Shown here piece after piece: positions 15,831-25,199 of a stretch of DNA of 64,000 bases. Made by a program: the position numbers and the translations under genes. Where the stretch lies: assembly GCF_002005205.3 (NCBI RefSeq), contig NZ_CP019701.2, positions 558,001 to 622,000 of the forward strand, given 5' to 3'. Below the pieces are notes generated by a model. The model was not told the DNA's origin, did not search any database, and saw nothing but the letters and a program-made list of their open reading frames with translations. The number at the start of each line of letters is the position of its first letter. Positions within the stretch are counted from its first letter, which is position 1. The DNA comes from Rhizobium rhizogenes. Lineage in GTDB: Bacteria; Pseudomonadota; Alphaproteobacteria; Rhizobiales; Rhizobiaceae.

Positions 15831-16922
15831 ATGATGCTATTCAAACGCCCCGACACCGAAACGCTATATTCCGCCCTTGTGAACAAGGACCCCGCCTATG
15901 AAGGCGTGGCCTATGTCTGCGTGACCTCGACCAAGATTTTCTGCCGCTTCACCTGCACGGCCAGAAAACCGAAGATCGAAAACTGCCGGTTCCGCGAGAC
16001 CATTGCCGAATGCCTGGAGGCCGGTTTCCGTCCCTGCAAGCGCTGCAAGCCGATGTTGTCCTACGGCACCGCCGACGAGACCGTCTCTTCGCTTCTGACG
16101 GCGCTGGAAAACGAGCCGGCGCGCCGCTGGCGAGAGGAGGATGTGGTGGCGCTCGGCCATGATCCCTCCACCGTGCGTCGCAGCTTCAAGCGTCGTTTTG
16201 GCATGAGCTTTCTGGAAATCGCCCGGCTGCGGCGGCTGGGTGATGCGGTCACGGGCCTTGCCTCCGGTGAAGCGGTGATCGGTGCGCAGATCGATGCCGG
16301 TTACGAATCCGGCAGCGGCTTCCGCGCCGCCATCAACCAGTTCTTCGGAGCCTCGCCCGCCGCCATGAAGGGCAGGGGCTTCCTGAGGGGCGACTGGATC
16401 GACACGCCGATCGGCCCGATGCTGGCCGTTGCCGATGACCATGCCCTGCATCTCCTCGAATTTGCCGACCGGCCGGCGCTCCCGGCCGAGCTGAAGCGGC
16501 TGAAGGCCCGCACGGGCGCCGACATGGTGCTGGGCAGGACGGCGGTGACCGGCCAGATCGCGGCGGAACTTGCCGCCTATTTCGCCGGCAGTTCGGCCAT
16601 ATTCGAAACCCGGCTTGCCGGTCACGGCACGCCTTTCGAACGCGGTGTCTGGCGCAACCTGCGGGAAATCCCGGCGGGAGAGATCGTCAGCTACTCCTCC
16701 CTCGCAACCACCATGGAACGACCGTCGGCCGTGCGCGCGGTCGCCCGCGCCAATGGCGCCAACCAGATCGCCATCGTCGTTCCCTGCCATCGGGTGCTGG
16801 GTGCGGATGGCAGCCTCACCGGCTATGGTGGAGGCCTGTGGCGGAAGAAATGGCTGATCGAGCACGAGCGCCGCATGGCGAGCGCGCAGGGGAAGGTGCA
16901 GGGACTGCCGCTCGCTTCCTGA
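15831..16922 (+). CDS. ada: Ada, methyl-responsive regulator and O6-alkylguanine-DNA methyltransferase
   Basis: A 363-residue bifunctional DNA repair and regulatory protein. The N-terminal zinc domain has CRFTCTARKPKIENC and CKRCKP, in which the first Cys accepts methyl from phosphotriesters. An AraC-type helix-turn-helix spans about residues 90-185 (DPSTVRRSFKRRFGMSFLEI and GYESGSGFRAAINQFFGASP). The C-terminal methyltransferase has the active site IVVPCHRVLGADGSLTGYGG. Domain order and length match E. coli Ada. It would repair methylated DNA and induce its own gene and other repair genes once methylated. Start codons at 15831 and 15834 are equally possible. Confidence 0.95.
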   Translation: MMLFKRPDTETLYSALVNKDPAYEGVAYVCVTSTKIFCRFTCTARKPKIENCRFRETIAECLEAGFRPCKRCKPMLSYGTADETVSSLLTALENEPARRWREEDVVALGHDPSTVRRSFKRRFGMSFLEIARLRRLGDAVTGLASGEAVIGAQIDAGYESGSGFRAAINQFFGASPAAMKGRGFLRGDWIDTPIGPMLAVADDHALHLLEFADRPALPAELKRLKARTGADMVLGRTAVTGQIAAELAAYFAGSSAIFETRLAGHGTPFERGVWRNLREIPAGEIVSYSSLATTMERPSAVRAVARANGANQIAIVVPCHRVLGADGSLTGYGGGLWRKKWLIEHERRMASAQGKVQGLPLAS

Positions 16923-16934
16923 GCAGCCGGGGCT

Positions 16935-17174
16935 GGCTTTCGGGAGGTTGTCCGTTGATGGTGGCGCGTGGGGCTTACCCCCCTCTGCCCTGCCGGGCAT
17001 CTCCCCCTCAAGGGGGAAGATCGGCAGGAGGCCCTACCATTGCTCCATTCGCAACTGTCGTGATGGGCGAAACCTAACCGCTTGTCGATCTCCCCCCTTG
17101 AGGGGGAGATGCCCGGCAGGGCAGAGGGGGGTAAGCTCCACGCGCTGCCGTCAACGGACAACCTCCCGAAAGCC
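16935..17174. repeat. Giant inverted repeat, extended family B copy 2
   Basis: The core has the family B arms (CTTACCCCCCTCTGCCCTGC and its complement) with the spacer between. Unlike the other copies, the inverted homology continues outward: GGCTTTCGGGAGGTTGTCCG on the left is matched exactly by the complement on the right, and the inner part GTTGATGGTGGCGCGTGG matches with a few changes. The arms are thus about 85 bases (16935-17019 and 17090-17174), and the element fills the space between ada and the convergent exporter gene. Confidence 0.85.
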
Positions 17175-17261
17175 CACCCCCCGGAGCGGTTTCACTTTCC
17201 TTCAAGTCACGAAAACACTCCAATCCCCTGTTTGTCGCATTTCCTGCCGGAAAGCCGGTGT

Positions 17262-18446
17262 TTAATCCGGCAGTTTGGGCGTGACCCGGCGCGACGGAAA
17301 CAGTTCCCGTGTCGCCGTCATGGCGATGAGCGACAGCGGCAGGGCCAGCATGGCGCCGGCCGCTCCCCACATCCACGTCCAGAAGATGATCATCACGAAG
17401 ACGAGGAACGGGTTGATTTCCATGTTGCGGCCGACAACAGCCGGGAAGGCGAGGTTTTCCATCAGCAGGTGAATGGTGAAGAAGATCGCCGCCGGCAGAA
17501 GGGCCAGAATGATGTTGTCATGGGTGATGATGCCCGCCACCGTCAGCGCTATCGTCATGGCGGTGATGCCGAGAAACGGCACGAAGCTGGAGAGGAAGGC
17601 GAAGAGCCCCCACAGGAGCGGCATGGCCAGCCCGCCGAAATAGGCGATCACCACCATCGTCACGCCGAGCCCGGCATAGATCAGCGCCGCCGTGGCGAAA
17701 TAGGTCCCGAGCACCTCTTCCACCGAACCGATGATGCGGATGGTTCTGAGCCGCTGGTGGCGGGCCGGGAAGGCCATGATGATCGCCTTGCGCAGCCGCA
17801 GCCGGCTATAGAGAAACATCAGCAGGGCTGCGAGGAAGATCAGGCCCTGAATGACCGCAGGGGTGACGTTGGAGCCGAGCAGCGAGATGATCTCGCCGCT
17901 GCGGGAAATCAGCGATTCCATCGACATCGACCCCATGCTGAAACTGGCCGCCGAGATATTCAGCCATCTGAGACTTTGCAGATAGGGCAGGAAGCGGTCG
18001 ATGCTGCGCTCCACCAGCGCCGGGCCTTCCGAAGCGAGGAGCGAGAGCGGCTCGGTGAGCGAATTGATGACGAAAAACATCACCGCCGCCACGAGGCTTG
18101 AAAGAATGAGCGCGACGCCGAAACCGGGAATGCCGTAGGAGCCGAGTTTTTCGGCGGCGATGCCGAGGATCATGCCCACAACGATCGCCATCACCACCGG
18201 GATGAGGATGAGCGACAATTCGTGGATGACGGCCATCAGCATGATGAGGAAGATGCCGATCACCGACCAGGCGACAACCACATCCAGGGCTTCGCGGCCA
18301 AGCGGCTGCTGGCTGCGGGCATCGTCGCGGTGGGAACCGGACGCAGGCGGCTCCAGCGGATCGCCTTTTGATGCCGGAGCGGCTGCGGTGCCGGCGCCAT
18401 TGTGGTTCAAAGTGCCGGTCTTGTCCGGTCTGGCATTTTCATTCAT
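17262..18446 (-). CDS. AI-2E family transporter (PerM/YdiK-type membrane protein)
   Basis: A 394-residue inner-membrane protein with a roughly 65-residue hydrophilic N-terminus rich in Pro, Ala and Asp, then about seven to eight helices. Characteristic family features are paired N-terminal helices (IGIFLIMLMAVIHELSLILI), a long soluble loop, and the C-terminal block FLSSFVPFLGITAMTIALTV with ENLAFPAVVGRNMEINPFLV. Members have been linked to autoinducer-2 export or Na+/H+ exchange; the substrate here is unknown. The ATG at 18446 follows GGGGGACC. It is convergent with ada across a large inverted repeat, and its product ends KLPD. Confidence 0.85.
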   Translation of the reverse strand: MNENARPDKTGTLNHNGAGTAAAPASKGDPLEPPASGSHRDDARSQQPLGREALDVVVAWSVIGIFLIMLMAVIHELSLILIPVVMAIVVGMILGIAAEKLGSYGIPGFGVALILSSLVAAVMFFVINSLTEPLSLLASEGPALVERSIDRFLPYLQSLRWLNISAASFSMGSMSMESLISRSGEIISLLGSNVTPAVIQGLIFLAALLMFLYSRLRLRKAIIMAFPARHQRLRTIRIIGSVEEVLGTYFATAALIYAGLGVTMVVIAYFGGLAMPLLWGLFAFLSSFVPFLGITAMTIALTVAGIITHDNIILALLPAAIFFTIHLLMENLAFPAVVGRNMEINPFLVFVMIIFWTWMWGAAGAMLALPLSLIAMTATRELFPSRRVTPKLPD

Positions 18447-18496
18447 CGAGCGGTCCCCCAATAAGGTGACAAACGTTCGAAAAATATGGCGGTTCC

Positions 18497-18527
18497 GGGG
18501 CGGCACAAATTTCTGCCGCCCCTTTTT
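18497..18527 (+). terminator. GC-rich hairpin followed by T run
   Basis: Arms GGGGCGGCA (18497-18505) and TGCCGCCCC (18514-18522) with TTTTT at 18523-18527 form a textbook intrinsic terminator on the plus strand. No plus-strand gene reads into it. On the minus strand the same stem lies ten bases after the VOC gene stop but lacks a T run. It may stop antisense transcription or serve the VOC gene weakly. Confidence 0.5.
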
Positions 18528-18531
18528 GCGT

Positions 18532-19392
18532 TTATGCGGAAAGCTTTAGCCCGATGCCCCACGGATCTTTCAGGACAATGCCGTCAGCCTGCCGTTCGGT
18601 GGCGATTTCCAGCCGGTCGAGTGCGGCAACCGCCCTGTCTAGCGCTTCGGGCTCATTGAATTTCAGCGAATAACCGGAAAGGCCGGTCATATTGTCCTTG
18701 CGGGCGGCGGCACCCCGGCTGTTCCAGATATTGGCGGCCACATGGTGATGATAGGCGCCGGAGCCGAAGAAGCTCGCGCCCGGATAACGCGCCATGATCT
18801 TCAGGCCCAGCACATCCTGATAAAATTCATCCGCCTGCGGAATATTGCCGACCTGCAGATGGATATGGCCGATGGCCGTTCCTTCCGCCGCACCGGTAAA
18901 GGCCGTCTTCGGCGCGCTGTCGTAAAGCGCCTGAAGGTTGAGGCCGAGTGTGGCCATCTCCACCGTGCCATCCGGCTGGTAGGTCCATTCCGATGGCTGC
19001 CGGTCGCGATAGACCTCGATGCCGTTGCCTTCGGGGTCGGCAAGGTAGATCGCCTCGCTGACCAGATGATCGGATGCGCCCTGAAACTGCACGTTGTTAT
19101 GGGCGGCATGGGCCAGCCATTGCGCCAGATCATCACGGCTCGGCAGCAGGAAGGCGGTGTGGAACAGGCCGGCGGCATTGCGCGGCGCGCGTTCCGCCGT
19201 GTTGGAGGTGGAAAGCGTCAGGAGCGGCTGGCCATTCACGCCCAGAACCTCGCCGCTCTGGCTCTTTTCAAGGACCGAAAGGCCGATGATCTTCTGGTAG
19301 AAATCCGAAACGCGCGGCAGATCGTGAACGATGAGATGCGCCTGGCCGACATAGGCCGGTCGCGTCAGGGCGAATTGTTTGATTTCACTCAT
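18532..19392 (-). CDS. VOC family ring-cleavage/glyoxalase-like protein (CatE type)
   Basis: A 286-residue protein with two vicinal-oxygen-chelate domains. Domain 1 opens with VGQAHLIVHDLPRVSDFYQK and holds HTAFLLPSRDDL and GNGIEVYRD; domain 2 has AIGHIHLQVGNIPQADEFYQ and GSGAYHHHVAANIWNSRG. The metal ligands would be His in LFHTAF or IGHIH, a second His in AYHHH, and Glu in GIEVYRD. The sequence is close to the CatE-like catechol 2,3-dioxygenases of Bacillus and rhizobia, but no ring-degradation genes surround it, so the substrate is open. GGAG six bases before ATG 19392 decides the start. Confidence 0.82.
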   Translation of the reverse strand: MSEIKQFALTRPAYVGQAHLIVHDLPRVSDFYQKIIGLSVLEKSQSGEVLGVNGQPLLTLSTSNTAERAPRNAAGLFHTAFLLPSRDDLAQWLAHAAHNNVQFQGASDHLVSEAIYLADPEGNGIEVYRDRQPSEWTYQPDGTVEMATLGLNLQALYDSAPKTAFTGAAEGTAIGHIHLQVGNIPQADEFYQDVLGLKIMARYPGASFFGSGAYHHHVAANIWNSRGAAARKDNMTGLSGYSLKFNEPEALDRAVAALDRLEIATERQADGIVLKDPWGIGLKLSA

Positions 19393-19669
19393 CATAATCT
19401 CCATATTGAATATTACGCGCCGGAAAGCGGATCGGCGGTCGCCGGCATTGGCCGACGCCGCTTCGCGGCGTTTGTCTGTCGTGAATATGGGCGGATTTCG
19501 TCGTTCAGCAAAGATCGTCGTCTGGCGATTGACCGTCCACTATTTGTTGACAACGCCCTGCGGCGGGGCCGACGCGGCCTTGACTTCGATCAAGGCGAAG
19601 GCCGCCGCGGCGGGGAAATATGGGTTTAGCCTGATACGCGAACGGCGGATAACGCCAAAGGAGACAGCC

Positions 19670-20080
19670 ATGTACAAGAAGATCATCGTACCGGTAGACC
19701 TCAGCGCCACCGACAAGGGGGAAAAGATCCTTGAAAAGGCCAAGGCGCTGCTGGACCCCAACGGCGAGATCGTCCTCATCAATGTTGTTGAGGAATTGCC
19801 CGGCTACATGGCGATCGACCTGCCCGTCGACCTCATCGAAAACGCCATCAAGGACGCCAAGGCGAAACTTGCGGAATTGAAGGCAAAGAGCGGCTTTAAC
19901 GGCAGCCAGGAAATCAGAAGCGGCGCGCCGGCGCGCGAGATCATCGCCGCGGCGGAGGAACACAAGGCCGATCTAATCATCATCGCGTCGCATACGCCGG
20001 ACTTTACCAATTATTTCATCGGCGCCACCGCCGACCGCGTGGTGCGCCACGCCAAGTGCTCGGTGCTGATCGACCGGTAA
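19670..20080 (+). CDS. Universal stress protein (UspA family)
   Basis: A 136-residue single Usp domain. It begins MYKKIIVPVDLSATDKGEKI, has a VLINVVEELPGY strand-loop typical of the family, and ends ADRVVRHAKCSVLIDR. The ATP-binding signature G-x2-G-x9-G-S is only partly present (IGATADRVVRHAKCSV), so nucleotide binding is uncertain. AAAGGAGA stands before the ATG. The DksA-like gene starts 60 bp downstream on the same strand and may be co-transcribed. Confidence 0.9.
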   Translation: MYKKIIVPVDLSATDKGEKILEKAKALLDPNGEIVLINVVEELPGYMAIDLPVDLIENAIKDAKAKLAELKAKSGFNGSQEIRSGAPAREIIAAAEEHKADLIIIASHTPDFTNYFIGATADRVVRHAKCSVLIDR

Positions 20081-20140
20081 AGGGCGGTCACAAAAAGGGT
20101 TGCGGGCGAATGGCCGCCCGCACCGGCTGGAGGAAAGACC

Positions 20141-20461
20141 ATGAATGTCGAAAGCTATGAGAAAATCCTGCGCGACCGCCAGCGTGAGCTTTATCGCCGC
20201 CTGCACCGGATCGAGGCCGATTTTGAGCAGCCGCGCAATCCCGACGACGAGGACCGCGCCACGGAGCGCAACAATGACGAGGTGCTGGACGAGATGGGGC
20301 AGGTGGGGCAGGACGAGCTGCGCGCCATCGACGCCGCGCTCGACCGCATCGCCGAGGGCACCTTCGGCATCTGTGTCAAATGCGGCAAGAGGATTTCCGA
20401 CGATCGGTTGAAGGCCGTGCCCTATACGCCGTTCTGTCAGGAATGCGCTGCGGCTTTGTGA
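20141..20461 (+). CDS. DksA/TraR family zinc-finger protein
   Basis: A 106-residue short DksA-like protein. An N-terminal coiled region (YEKILRDRQRELYRRLHRIEA) carries the acidic tip DEDRATERNNDEVLDEMG, which in DksA enters the RNA polymerase secondary channel. The C-terminal zinc finger is CVKCGKRISDDRLKAVPYTP followed by FCQEC. At 106 residues it is shorter than true DksA (about 150) and nearer to TraR or the short DksA paralogs. Role in tuning transcription is inferred. The ribosome site GGAGGAAAG precedes the ATG, and a palindromic repeat follows the gene. Confidence 0.88.
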   Translation: MNVESYEKILRDRQRELYRRLHRIEADFEQPRNPDDEDRATERNNDEVLDEMGQVGQDELRAIDAALDRIAEGTFGICVKCGKRISDDRLKAVPYTPFCQECAAAL

Positions 20462-20486
20462 TGCGCGACTGAAAAGGGCCGCGAGT

Positions 20487-20583
20487 TTCTTCTCCCCGCC
20501 GGGGAGAAGGTGGCCCGAAGGGTCGGACGAGGGCCTGCCCCTTCATCCCGCTGCCGCGGACTTCTCCCCGGCGGGGAGAAGAA
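20487..20583. repeat. Palindromic repeat, family C copy 1
   Basis: Each end is itself a palindrome: TTCTTCTCCCCGCCGGGGAG on the left and CTTCTCCCCGGCGGGGAGAA on the right. The middle holds GTGGCCCGAAGGGTCGGACG. A second complete copy is at 29235-29355, and single hairpins of the same type lie near 15690 and 21697. Confidence 0.8.
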
Positions 20584-20752
20584 GCAGACGGCAACCGCTC
20601 GCTCCAAAGGCGTTCGTTGGCTCAAACAAAACGCCACCTCTCCTTTCGCAACAGCATCGAACGCAATTTGATCGCCGTTAACCGGCCGCTGTCTTGTTCC
20701 TGTCTAATATTGTCTCCATGCTTTGATGAAAGCACGCAGACGGGATTGGACT

Positions 20753-21421
20753 ATGAGTGATTTATGGCGGTTCGGGCGCCAGTATGATTTTCACGAGATC
20801 GTCGCCGATGGCATCGTCCATGGCGTTGGCATCGTTTTTGCGCTGGTCGGCGCCACGGCGCTGATTTTTTACGCGACCGCGTGGGGTACGCTGAGCGCGA
20901 TTGCGGCCGCATGGATCTACGGTCTCGGTCTGGTCGCCTGTCTTTCCGTGTCCTTCACCTACAACATCTGGCCGCACTCCAAGGTGAAATGGTTCCTGCG
21001 CCGGCTGGATCATTCGGCGATCTTCATCCTCATCGCCGCCACCTATACCCCCTTTCTGATGCGTGGCATAAACGATCCGCTGATCGCCACCATGCTGGGG
21101 TTGATCTGGCTCGCCGCCCTCTGCGGCATCCTCCTCAAATGCCTGTTTCCCGGCCGCTACGACCGGGTGGCCATCGGCCTTTATCTCGCCATGGGCTGGA
21201 GCGGCATCATGGTGGTCGAGCCCTTGTCGTCTCACCTCGCCCCCCTCACGCTCTGGCTGATCGTCGCCGGCGGCATCATCTATTCGCTTGGCGTGATTTT
21301 CCACGTCTGGGAAAAGCTGCGTTTCCAGAACGCCATCTGGCACGCTTTCGTCGTCGCCGCCGCTGCCGTTCATTATTTCGCCGTGGTCACCGCGTTCAGC
21401 CTGGTTCCGCTGACATCCTGA
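20753..21421 (+). CDS. Hemolysin III family (PAQR-type) membrane protein
   Basis: A 222-residue protein with seven membrane helices. The family metal-site motifs are present: DFHEIVADGIVHGVG near the N-terminus, LRRLDHSAIFILIAATYTPF in the middle, and WEKLRFQNAIWHAFVVAAAAVHYFAV at the C-terminus, which carries the two conserved histidines. These proteins (YqfA/TrhA) belong to the PAQR superfamily and are associated with membrane homeostasis; 'hemolysin' is a historical name. The ATG at 20753 is favoured over upstream TTG/ATG codons by the family start, though GATTGGA is only a modest ribosome site. Confidence 0.88.
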   Translation: MSDLWRFGRQYDFHEIVADGIVHGVGIVFALVGATALIFYATAWGTLSAIAAAWIYGLGLVACLSVSFTYNIWPHSKVKWFLRRLDHSAIFILIAATYTPFLMRGINDPLIATMLGLIWLAALCGILLKCLFPGRYDRVAIGLYLAMGWSGIMVVEPLSSHLAPLTLWLIVAGGIIYSLGVIFHVWEKLRFQNAIWHAFVVAAAAVHYFAVVTAFSLVPLTS

Positions 21422-21774
21422 AGCCGGTTTCGGGGCTCGCCACAGACGTCGGGCAATGCCACGGCACCGGCAGACGGCCGATGCCGGTGCTTGTCGACCA
21501 TGCCGCCGGCAATGAGGTGCATGTGCCGGTCGTCGCCATCGAGGCGGAAAATATCGCTTCCATTCGCCCGCAAGAAAGCTTCGGTTTCAGGGGCGTCGGG
21601 AGATTTTCGGAGGTTCGGCACCAAGTTCGAGCAGTGGCTGGACCTGACGTGCATGGCGCTGAAGGCCACCCATGAATCGGGCGAGTGCCGCACAGTTCTT
21701 CTCCCCGCCGGGGGGAAGAAACAGGCGGCATCGTTTTGCCACACGCGGCCAATTGAGAGGGTTCTAAACCCGCC
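21422..21774. other. Unassigned 353-bp gap with coding-like composition
   Basis: A family C half-element occurs near 21697-21720. The rest (about 21425-21660) has GC-rich third positions in both a plus and a minus frame. The minus frame encodes a stretch including DRHMHLIAGGMVDKHRH with no usable start and no known domain. It might be the remnant of a gene that was lost between the hemolysin III gene and msrB, or merely GC-skewed spacer. I cannot decide. Confidence 0.25.
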
Positions 21775-22182
21775 TCAAACCGGCTCGAACACCATTGAAT
21801 GGCCGTTGATGCAGTAACGCAGGCCGGTCGGCTTCGGGCCGTCGGGGAAGACGTGGCCGAGATGGCCGCCGCAATTGGCACAGCGGATTTCGGTGCGCAC
21901 CATGCCGTAGCTCGCGTCACGATGTTCCGTCACCGCACCCGGCTTCACCGGCTCGAAATAGCTCGGCCAGCCGCAGCCCGCATCGAATTTCGTGTCGGAG
22001 AGGAACAGCGGCTCGTCGCAGGCCGCGCAGCGATAGAGGCCCTTTTCGAAACTGTCCCAGTAGGGTCCGGTAAAGGCGCGCTCGGTGCCGTGCTCGCGCA
22101 GGATGCGATATTGCTCCGGGGTCAGCTGCTCACGCCAGTCGGCATCGCTCTTGTTGACTTTGGGGGGTGTCAGATCGCTCAT
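21775..22182 (-). CDS. msrB: Peptide methionine (R)-S-oxide reductase MsrB
   Basis: A 135-residue cytoplasmic repair enzyme that reduces methionine-R-sulfoxide. Two zinc-binding CxxC pairs are visible, CAACDEPLF and [12 protein letters not shown]. The catalytic region ends [13 protein letters not shown], where Cys is the nucleophile and N-x-H-S the usual companion. [10 protein letters not shown] is the methionine-pocket motif. The ATG at 22182 follows AAAGGATC. No msrA is adjacent. The gene is divergent from the mrp operon, with about 230 bp between them. Confidence 0.95.
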   Translation of the reverse strand: MSDLTPPKVNKSDADWREQLTPEQYRILREHGTERAFTGPYWDSFEKGLYRCAACDEPLFLSDTKFDAGCGWPSYFEPVKPGAVTEHRDASYGMVRTEIRCANCGGHLGHVFPDGPKPTGLRYCINGHSMVFEPV

Positions 22183-22367
22183 GGAATGATCCTTTCTGTT
22201 CCTGCCAGAAATAGTCATCGCCGTTACGGATTGAAAGAGGACACATCTCAATAACGAGTCCGTTATGCTGCGGATCGGGAGTCGATTTGGGTTGAGATGA
22301 CGTTGCCTATGCCTTAACTGAAAATTCGATTTGAAAAAGAGAACGCCAGTCATTGGCGCGCGGGGTT

Positions 22368-22402
22368 GGGGACACCCCAGACAGATGTGTGGGGGACACC
22401 CC
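22368..22402. repeat. Direct repeat in the mrpA leader
   Basis: GGGGACACCCC occurs twice, at 22368-22378 and 22392-22402, exactly 24 bp apart. Each is nearly a palindrome, and the second overlaps the region just before the mrpA ribosome site GGGAG. It could be a regulatory site of the antiporter operon or a chance short repeat. Confidence 0.4.
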
Positions 22403-22413
22403 GGGAGATGTGA

Positions 22414-24783
22414 ATGACATCAGATGTCACGCAGCTGACATTCCTGTCGCTGTTTTTGCCGTTTATGGCGGCGCTCGCCGCGCCGGCGCTGGTGAAGAGG
22501 TTGGGGCACAATGCCGCCTGGCTGCTGGCGCTTGCGCCGGGGCTTGCCTTTGTCCATTTCGCGCTGATGCTGCCTGACATCGCGGCGGGCGGGATCGTGA
22601 CCGGCGGTTATGCCTGGGTGCCGAGCTTCAATCTCAGCTTTTCCTGGTTCATCGATGGCCTGTCGCTCACCTTCGCGCTGCTGATCACCGGCATCGGCCT
22701 GCTGATCGTGCTTTATGCCGGCGGTTATATGAAGGGACATCCGCAGCAGGGCCGGTTCCTGTCCTTCCTGCTGCTGTTCATGGGGGCGATGCTGGGCGTC
22801 GTGGTCTCCGACAGCCTGCTGATGCTGTTCGTTTTCTGGGAACTGACCTCCATCACCTCCTTCCTGCTGATCGGCTTCGATCACGAGCGTGCCGCCTCGC
22901 GCCGCGCCGCCTTGCAGGCGCTGGTGGTGACGGGTGGCGGCGGCCTGCTGCTGCTTGCCGGGCTGATCTTCATCTGGGACATGAGCGGCATGACGCAACT
23001 GTCGATGCTGGTGCGCGGCGGCGATATATTGCGCGACAGCCCGTTTTACCTGGCGGCACTGCTGCTGGTCCTCGGCGGCGCCTTCACCAAATCGGCGCAG
23101 TTTCCCTTCCATTTCTGGCTGCCAAACGCCATGGAAGCACCGACGCCGGTTTCGGCCTATCTGCATTCGGCAACCATGGTGAAGGCCGGCGTCTATCTGC
23201 TGATGCGTCTCAACCCGGTGCTTGGCGATACCGCCGCATGGCAGATCCTGCTGCCTTTCTTCGGCGGCCTGACCATGCTCACCGGCGCGCTGCTGGCCGT
23301 GCGCCAGACCGACCTGAAGCTGATGCTCGCTTATACCACCGTATCGTCGCTCGGCCTTCTGGTGATGCTGACCGGCTTCGGTTCGGACCACGCCATCGAG
23401 GCCGCGGTGCTTTATCTGGTGGCGCATTCGCTGTTCAAGGGTGCCCTGTTCATGGTCGCCGGCATCATCGACCACGAGACCGGCACGCGTGACGTCACGA
23501 AGCTCGGCGGCCTGCGCAAGGCCATGCCCATCACCTTTGCAGCGGTGCTGGCCGCCGCGATTTCCATGGCCGGCCTGCCGCCGTTTTTCGGCTTTCTCGC
23601 CAAGGAAGAGATTTATTACGCGCTGGCGCATGGCAATCCGCGCGCCGTGCTGTTTACCGGCATCGCCATTCTCGGCAACGGGCTGATGTTCGCCGTCGCC
23701 TTCGCCGTGGCGCTGAAACCCTTCCTCGGCAAGCCGGTGAAAACCCCGAAACACGCGCATGAAGGCCCGCTGCTGCTCTGGCTCGGCCCGGCGCTGCTGG
23801 CGCTGAAGGGGCTCACCATCGCCCTCTTTTCGGGCATCGCGCATTTCTACATCTCCACGCCCATGGCAAGCGCCATTGCCGGCGAGCCGCGCCCGGTGGA
23901 AATCTCGCTCATTCCCCATATCGGCGTGCCGCTCGGCCTGTCGCTGCTCACCGTCGCGCTCGGCATTGTCCTCTATACGCAGCTTGCCCCCCTCCGTAGC
24001 CTGATGGACCGCACGTTCAAGGCGTTGGGGGCAGGGCCGGACAGGGGTTTCGATGTCTTCATCGAAACGCTGGTGAAAATCTCCTTCCACGTCACACGGA
24101 TCATCCAGCCCGGCCGGCTGGAGTTTTATGTCACCGCCACCTTCGCCGTCATCGCCGCCGTGCTGCTTGCACCGCTGTTTCTCTATGGTGAACTTCCGGC
24201 GGTGCCCTCGTGGCCGCGCGATATGCAGATCCATGAGCTGACCTTCATCGCCATCGCGGTCGCAGGCCTTGTCGCTGTCCTGACGGCGTCGAGCCGGTTG
24301 ACCGCCATCATCGCGCTCGGCATTCAGGGCTTTGCCGTGGCGGTGATTTTCCTGCTGTTCGGCGCGCCTGATCTGTCGTTTACGCAATTCATGGTCGAGA
24401 CCCTGTCGGTGGTCATTCTGACGCTGGTCATGACGCGGCTTCGCCTGTCGCCGTCGGACCATCGCGGGTTTGGCCAGAAGCTGCTGGACAGCACCATCGC
24501 CATTGCCTGCGGCACTGGCTTTGCCCTGTTCCTGATGCGGGCGACGCAAGCGAGCTTCGATAACCGCCTGACGGACTTCTACAACACCTATTCCAAGGTC
24601 ATCGCCCATGGCGCCAATGTGGTGAACGTCATCATCGTCGATTTCCGCGGCACGGATACGCTGGGCGAAATCGCCGTGGTGATGATCACCGGTCTCGCCA
24701 TCCTCGCGCTCATCCGCATCCGCCCGGCCGCCGCCGTCAAGGGGCCGGCAAAGGCGGTAAAGAAGAAGGGAGCGCGGGCATGA
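22414..24783 (+). CDS. mrpA: MrpA, large subunit of Na+/H+ antiporter (NuoL-like)
   Basis: A 789-residue membrane protein homologous to NuoL/ND5 with a C-terminal extension carrying the MrpB-like and MbhE-like helices. Key sites: the early helix block [20 protein letters not shown] with the proton-pathway glutamate, the [20 protein letters not shown] motif with its lysine, and [20 protein letters not shown] with lysine and histidine. Together with MrpB-G it forms one inner-membrane complex that exchanges external H+ for internal cations, giving tolerance to sodium and alkali and, in rhizobia, potassium homeostasis. GGGAG precedes the ATG. The gene overlaps mrpB by 4 bp (ATGA). Confidence 0.95.
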   Translation: MTSDVTQLTFLSLFLPFMAALAAPALVKRLGHNAAWLLALAPGLAFVHFALMLPDIAAGGIVTGGYAWVPSFNLSFSWFIDGLSLTFALLITGIGLLIVLYAGGYMKGHPQQGRFLSFLLLFMGAMLGVVVSDSLLMLFVFWELTSITSFLLIGFDHERAASRRAALQALVVTGGGGLLLLAGLIFIWDMSGMTQLSMLVRGGDILRDSPFYLAALLLVLGGAFTKSAQFPFHFWLPNAMEAPTPVSAYLHSATMVKAGVYLLMRLNPVLGDTAAWQILLPFFGGLTMLTGALLAVRQTDLKLMLAYTTVSSLGLLVMLTGFGSDHAIEAAVLYLVAHSLFKGALFMVAGIIDHETGTRDVTKLGGLRKAMPITFAAVLAAAISMAGLPPFFGFLAKEEIYYALAHGNPRAVLFTGIAILGNGLMFAVAFAVALKPFLGKPVKTPKHAHEGPLLLWLGPALLALKGLTIALFSGIAHFYISTPMASAIAGEPRPVEISLIPHIGVPLGLSLLTVALGIVLYTQLAPLRSLMDRTFKALGAGPDRGFDVFIETLVKISFHVTRIIQPGRLEFYVTATFAVIAAVLLAPLFLYGELPAVPSWPRDMQIHELTFIAIAVAGLVAVLTASSRLTAIIALGIQGFAVAVIFLLFGAPDLSFTQFMVETLSVVILTLVMTRLRLSPSDHRGFGQKLLDSTIAIACGTGFALFLMRATQASFDNRLTDFYNTYSKVIAHGANVVNVIIVDFRGTDTLGEIAVVMITGLAILALIRIRPAAAVKGPAKAVKKKGARA

Positions 24784-25199
24784 ATACGCTCATTCTGCGC
24801 ACCGTCGCCCCCGTCATCACCAGCCTCATGGTGCTCTTCTCGATCTTCGTGCTGCTGCGCGGCCATAACGAGCCGGGTGGCGGTTTTATCGGCGGGCTGA
24901 TCGCGGTTTCGGCGCTGGCGATCTATGGCATCGCTTATGGTGTCGCTGCGGTCAGGCGGGCCATCGTGTTTCACCCGCTGTCGATCGCAGGCGCGGGGCT
25001 GCTGATGGCGATGCTCTCCGGCCTCGTTTCGATTGCCGCCGGCGTGCCGTTCATGACCGGGCTCTGGGTCTATCCAAGCCTGTTCGGCATCGAGGTGCCG
25101 CTTTCCACTGTCATGTCCTTCGATATCGGGGTCTACCTCGTCGTGGTCGGCGCCATCACCTCCATTGCGCTTGCGCTGGAAGAAAGGGAAAGCGACTGA
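24780..25199 (+). CDS. mrpB: MrpB subunit of Na+/H+ antiporter
   Basis: A 139-residue protein with four membrane helices. The family motif is [16 protein letters not shown] near residue 27, and the helix order and length match MnhB/MrpB. It overlaps mrpA by 4 bp and shares one base with the mrpC start (TGATGG), so it is translationally coupled on both sides. Here MrpA and MrpB are separate genes, unlike the fused PhaAB form of Sinorhizobium. Confidence 0.93.
   Translation: MNTLILRTVAPVITSLMVLFSIFVLLRGHNEPGGGFIGGLIAVSALAIYGIAYGVAAVRRAIVFHPLSIAGAGLLMAMLSGLVSIAAGVPFMTGLWVYPSLFGIEVPLSTVMSFDIGVYLVVVGAITSIALALEERESD

Noticed and set aside
22420..24609. 729-codon minus-strand open frame opposite mrpA
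   Set aside because: It is rich in His, Gln, Arg and Asp as expected from the complement of a hydrophobic GC-rich gene. mrpA is beyond doubt.
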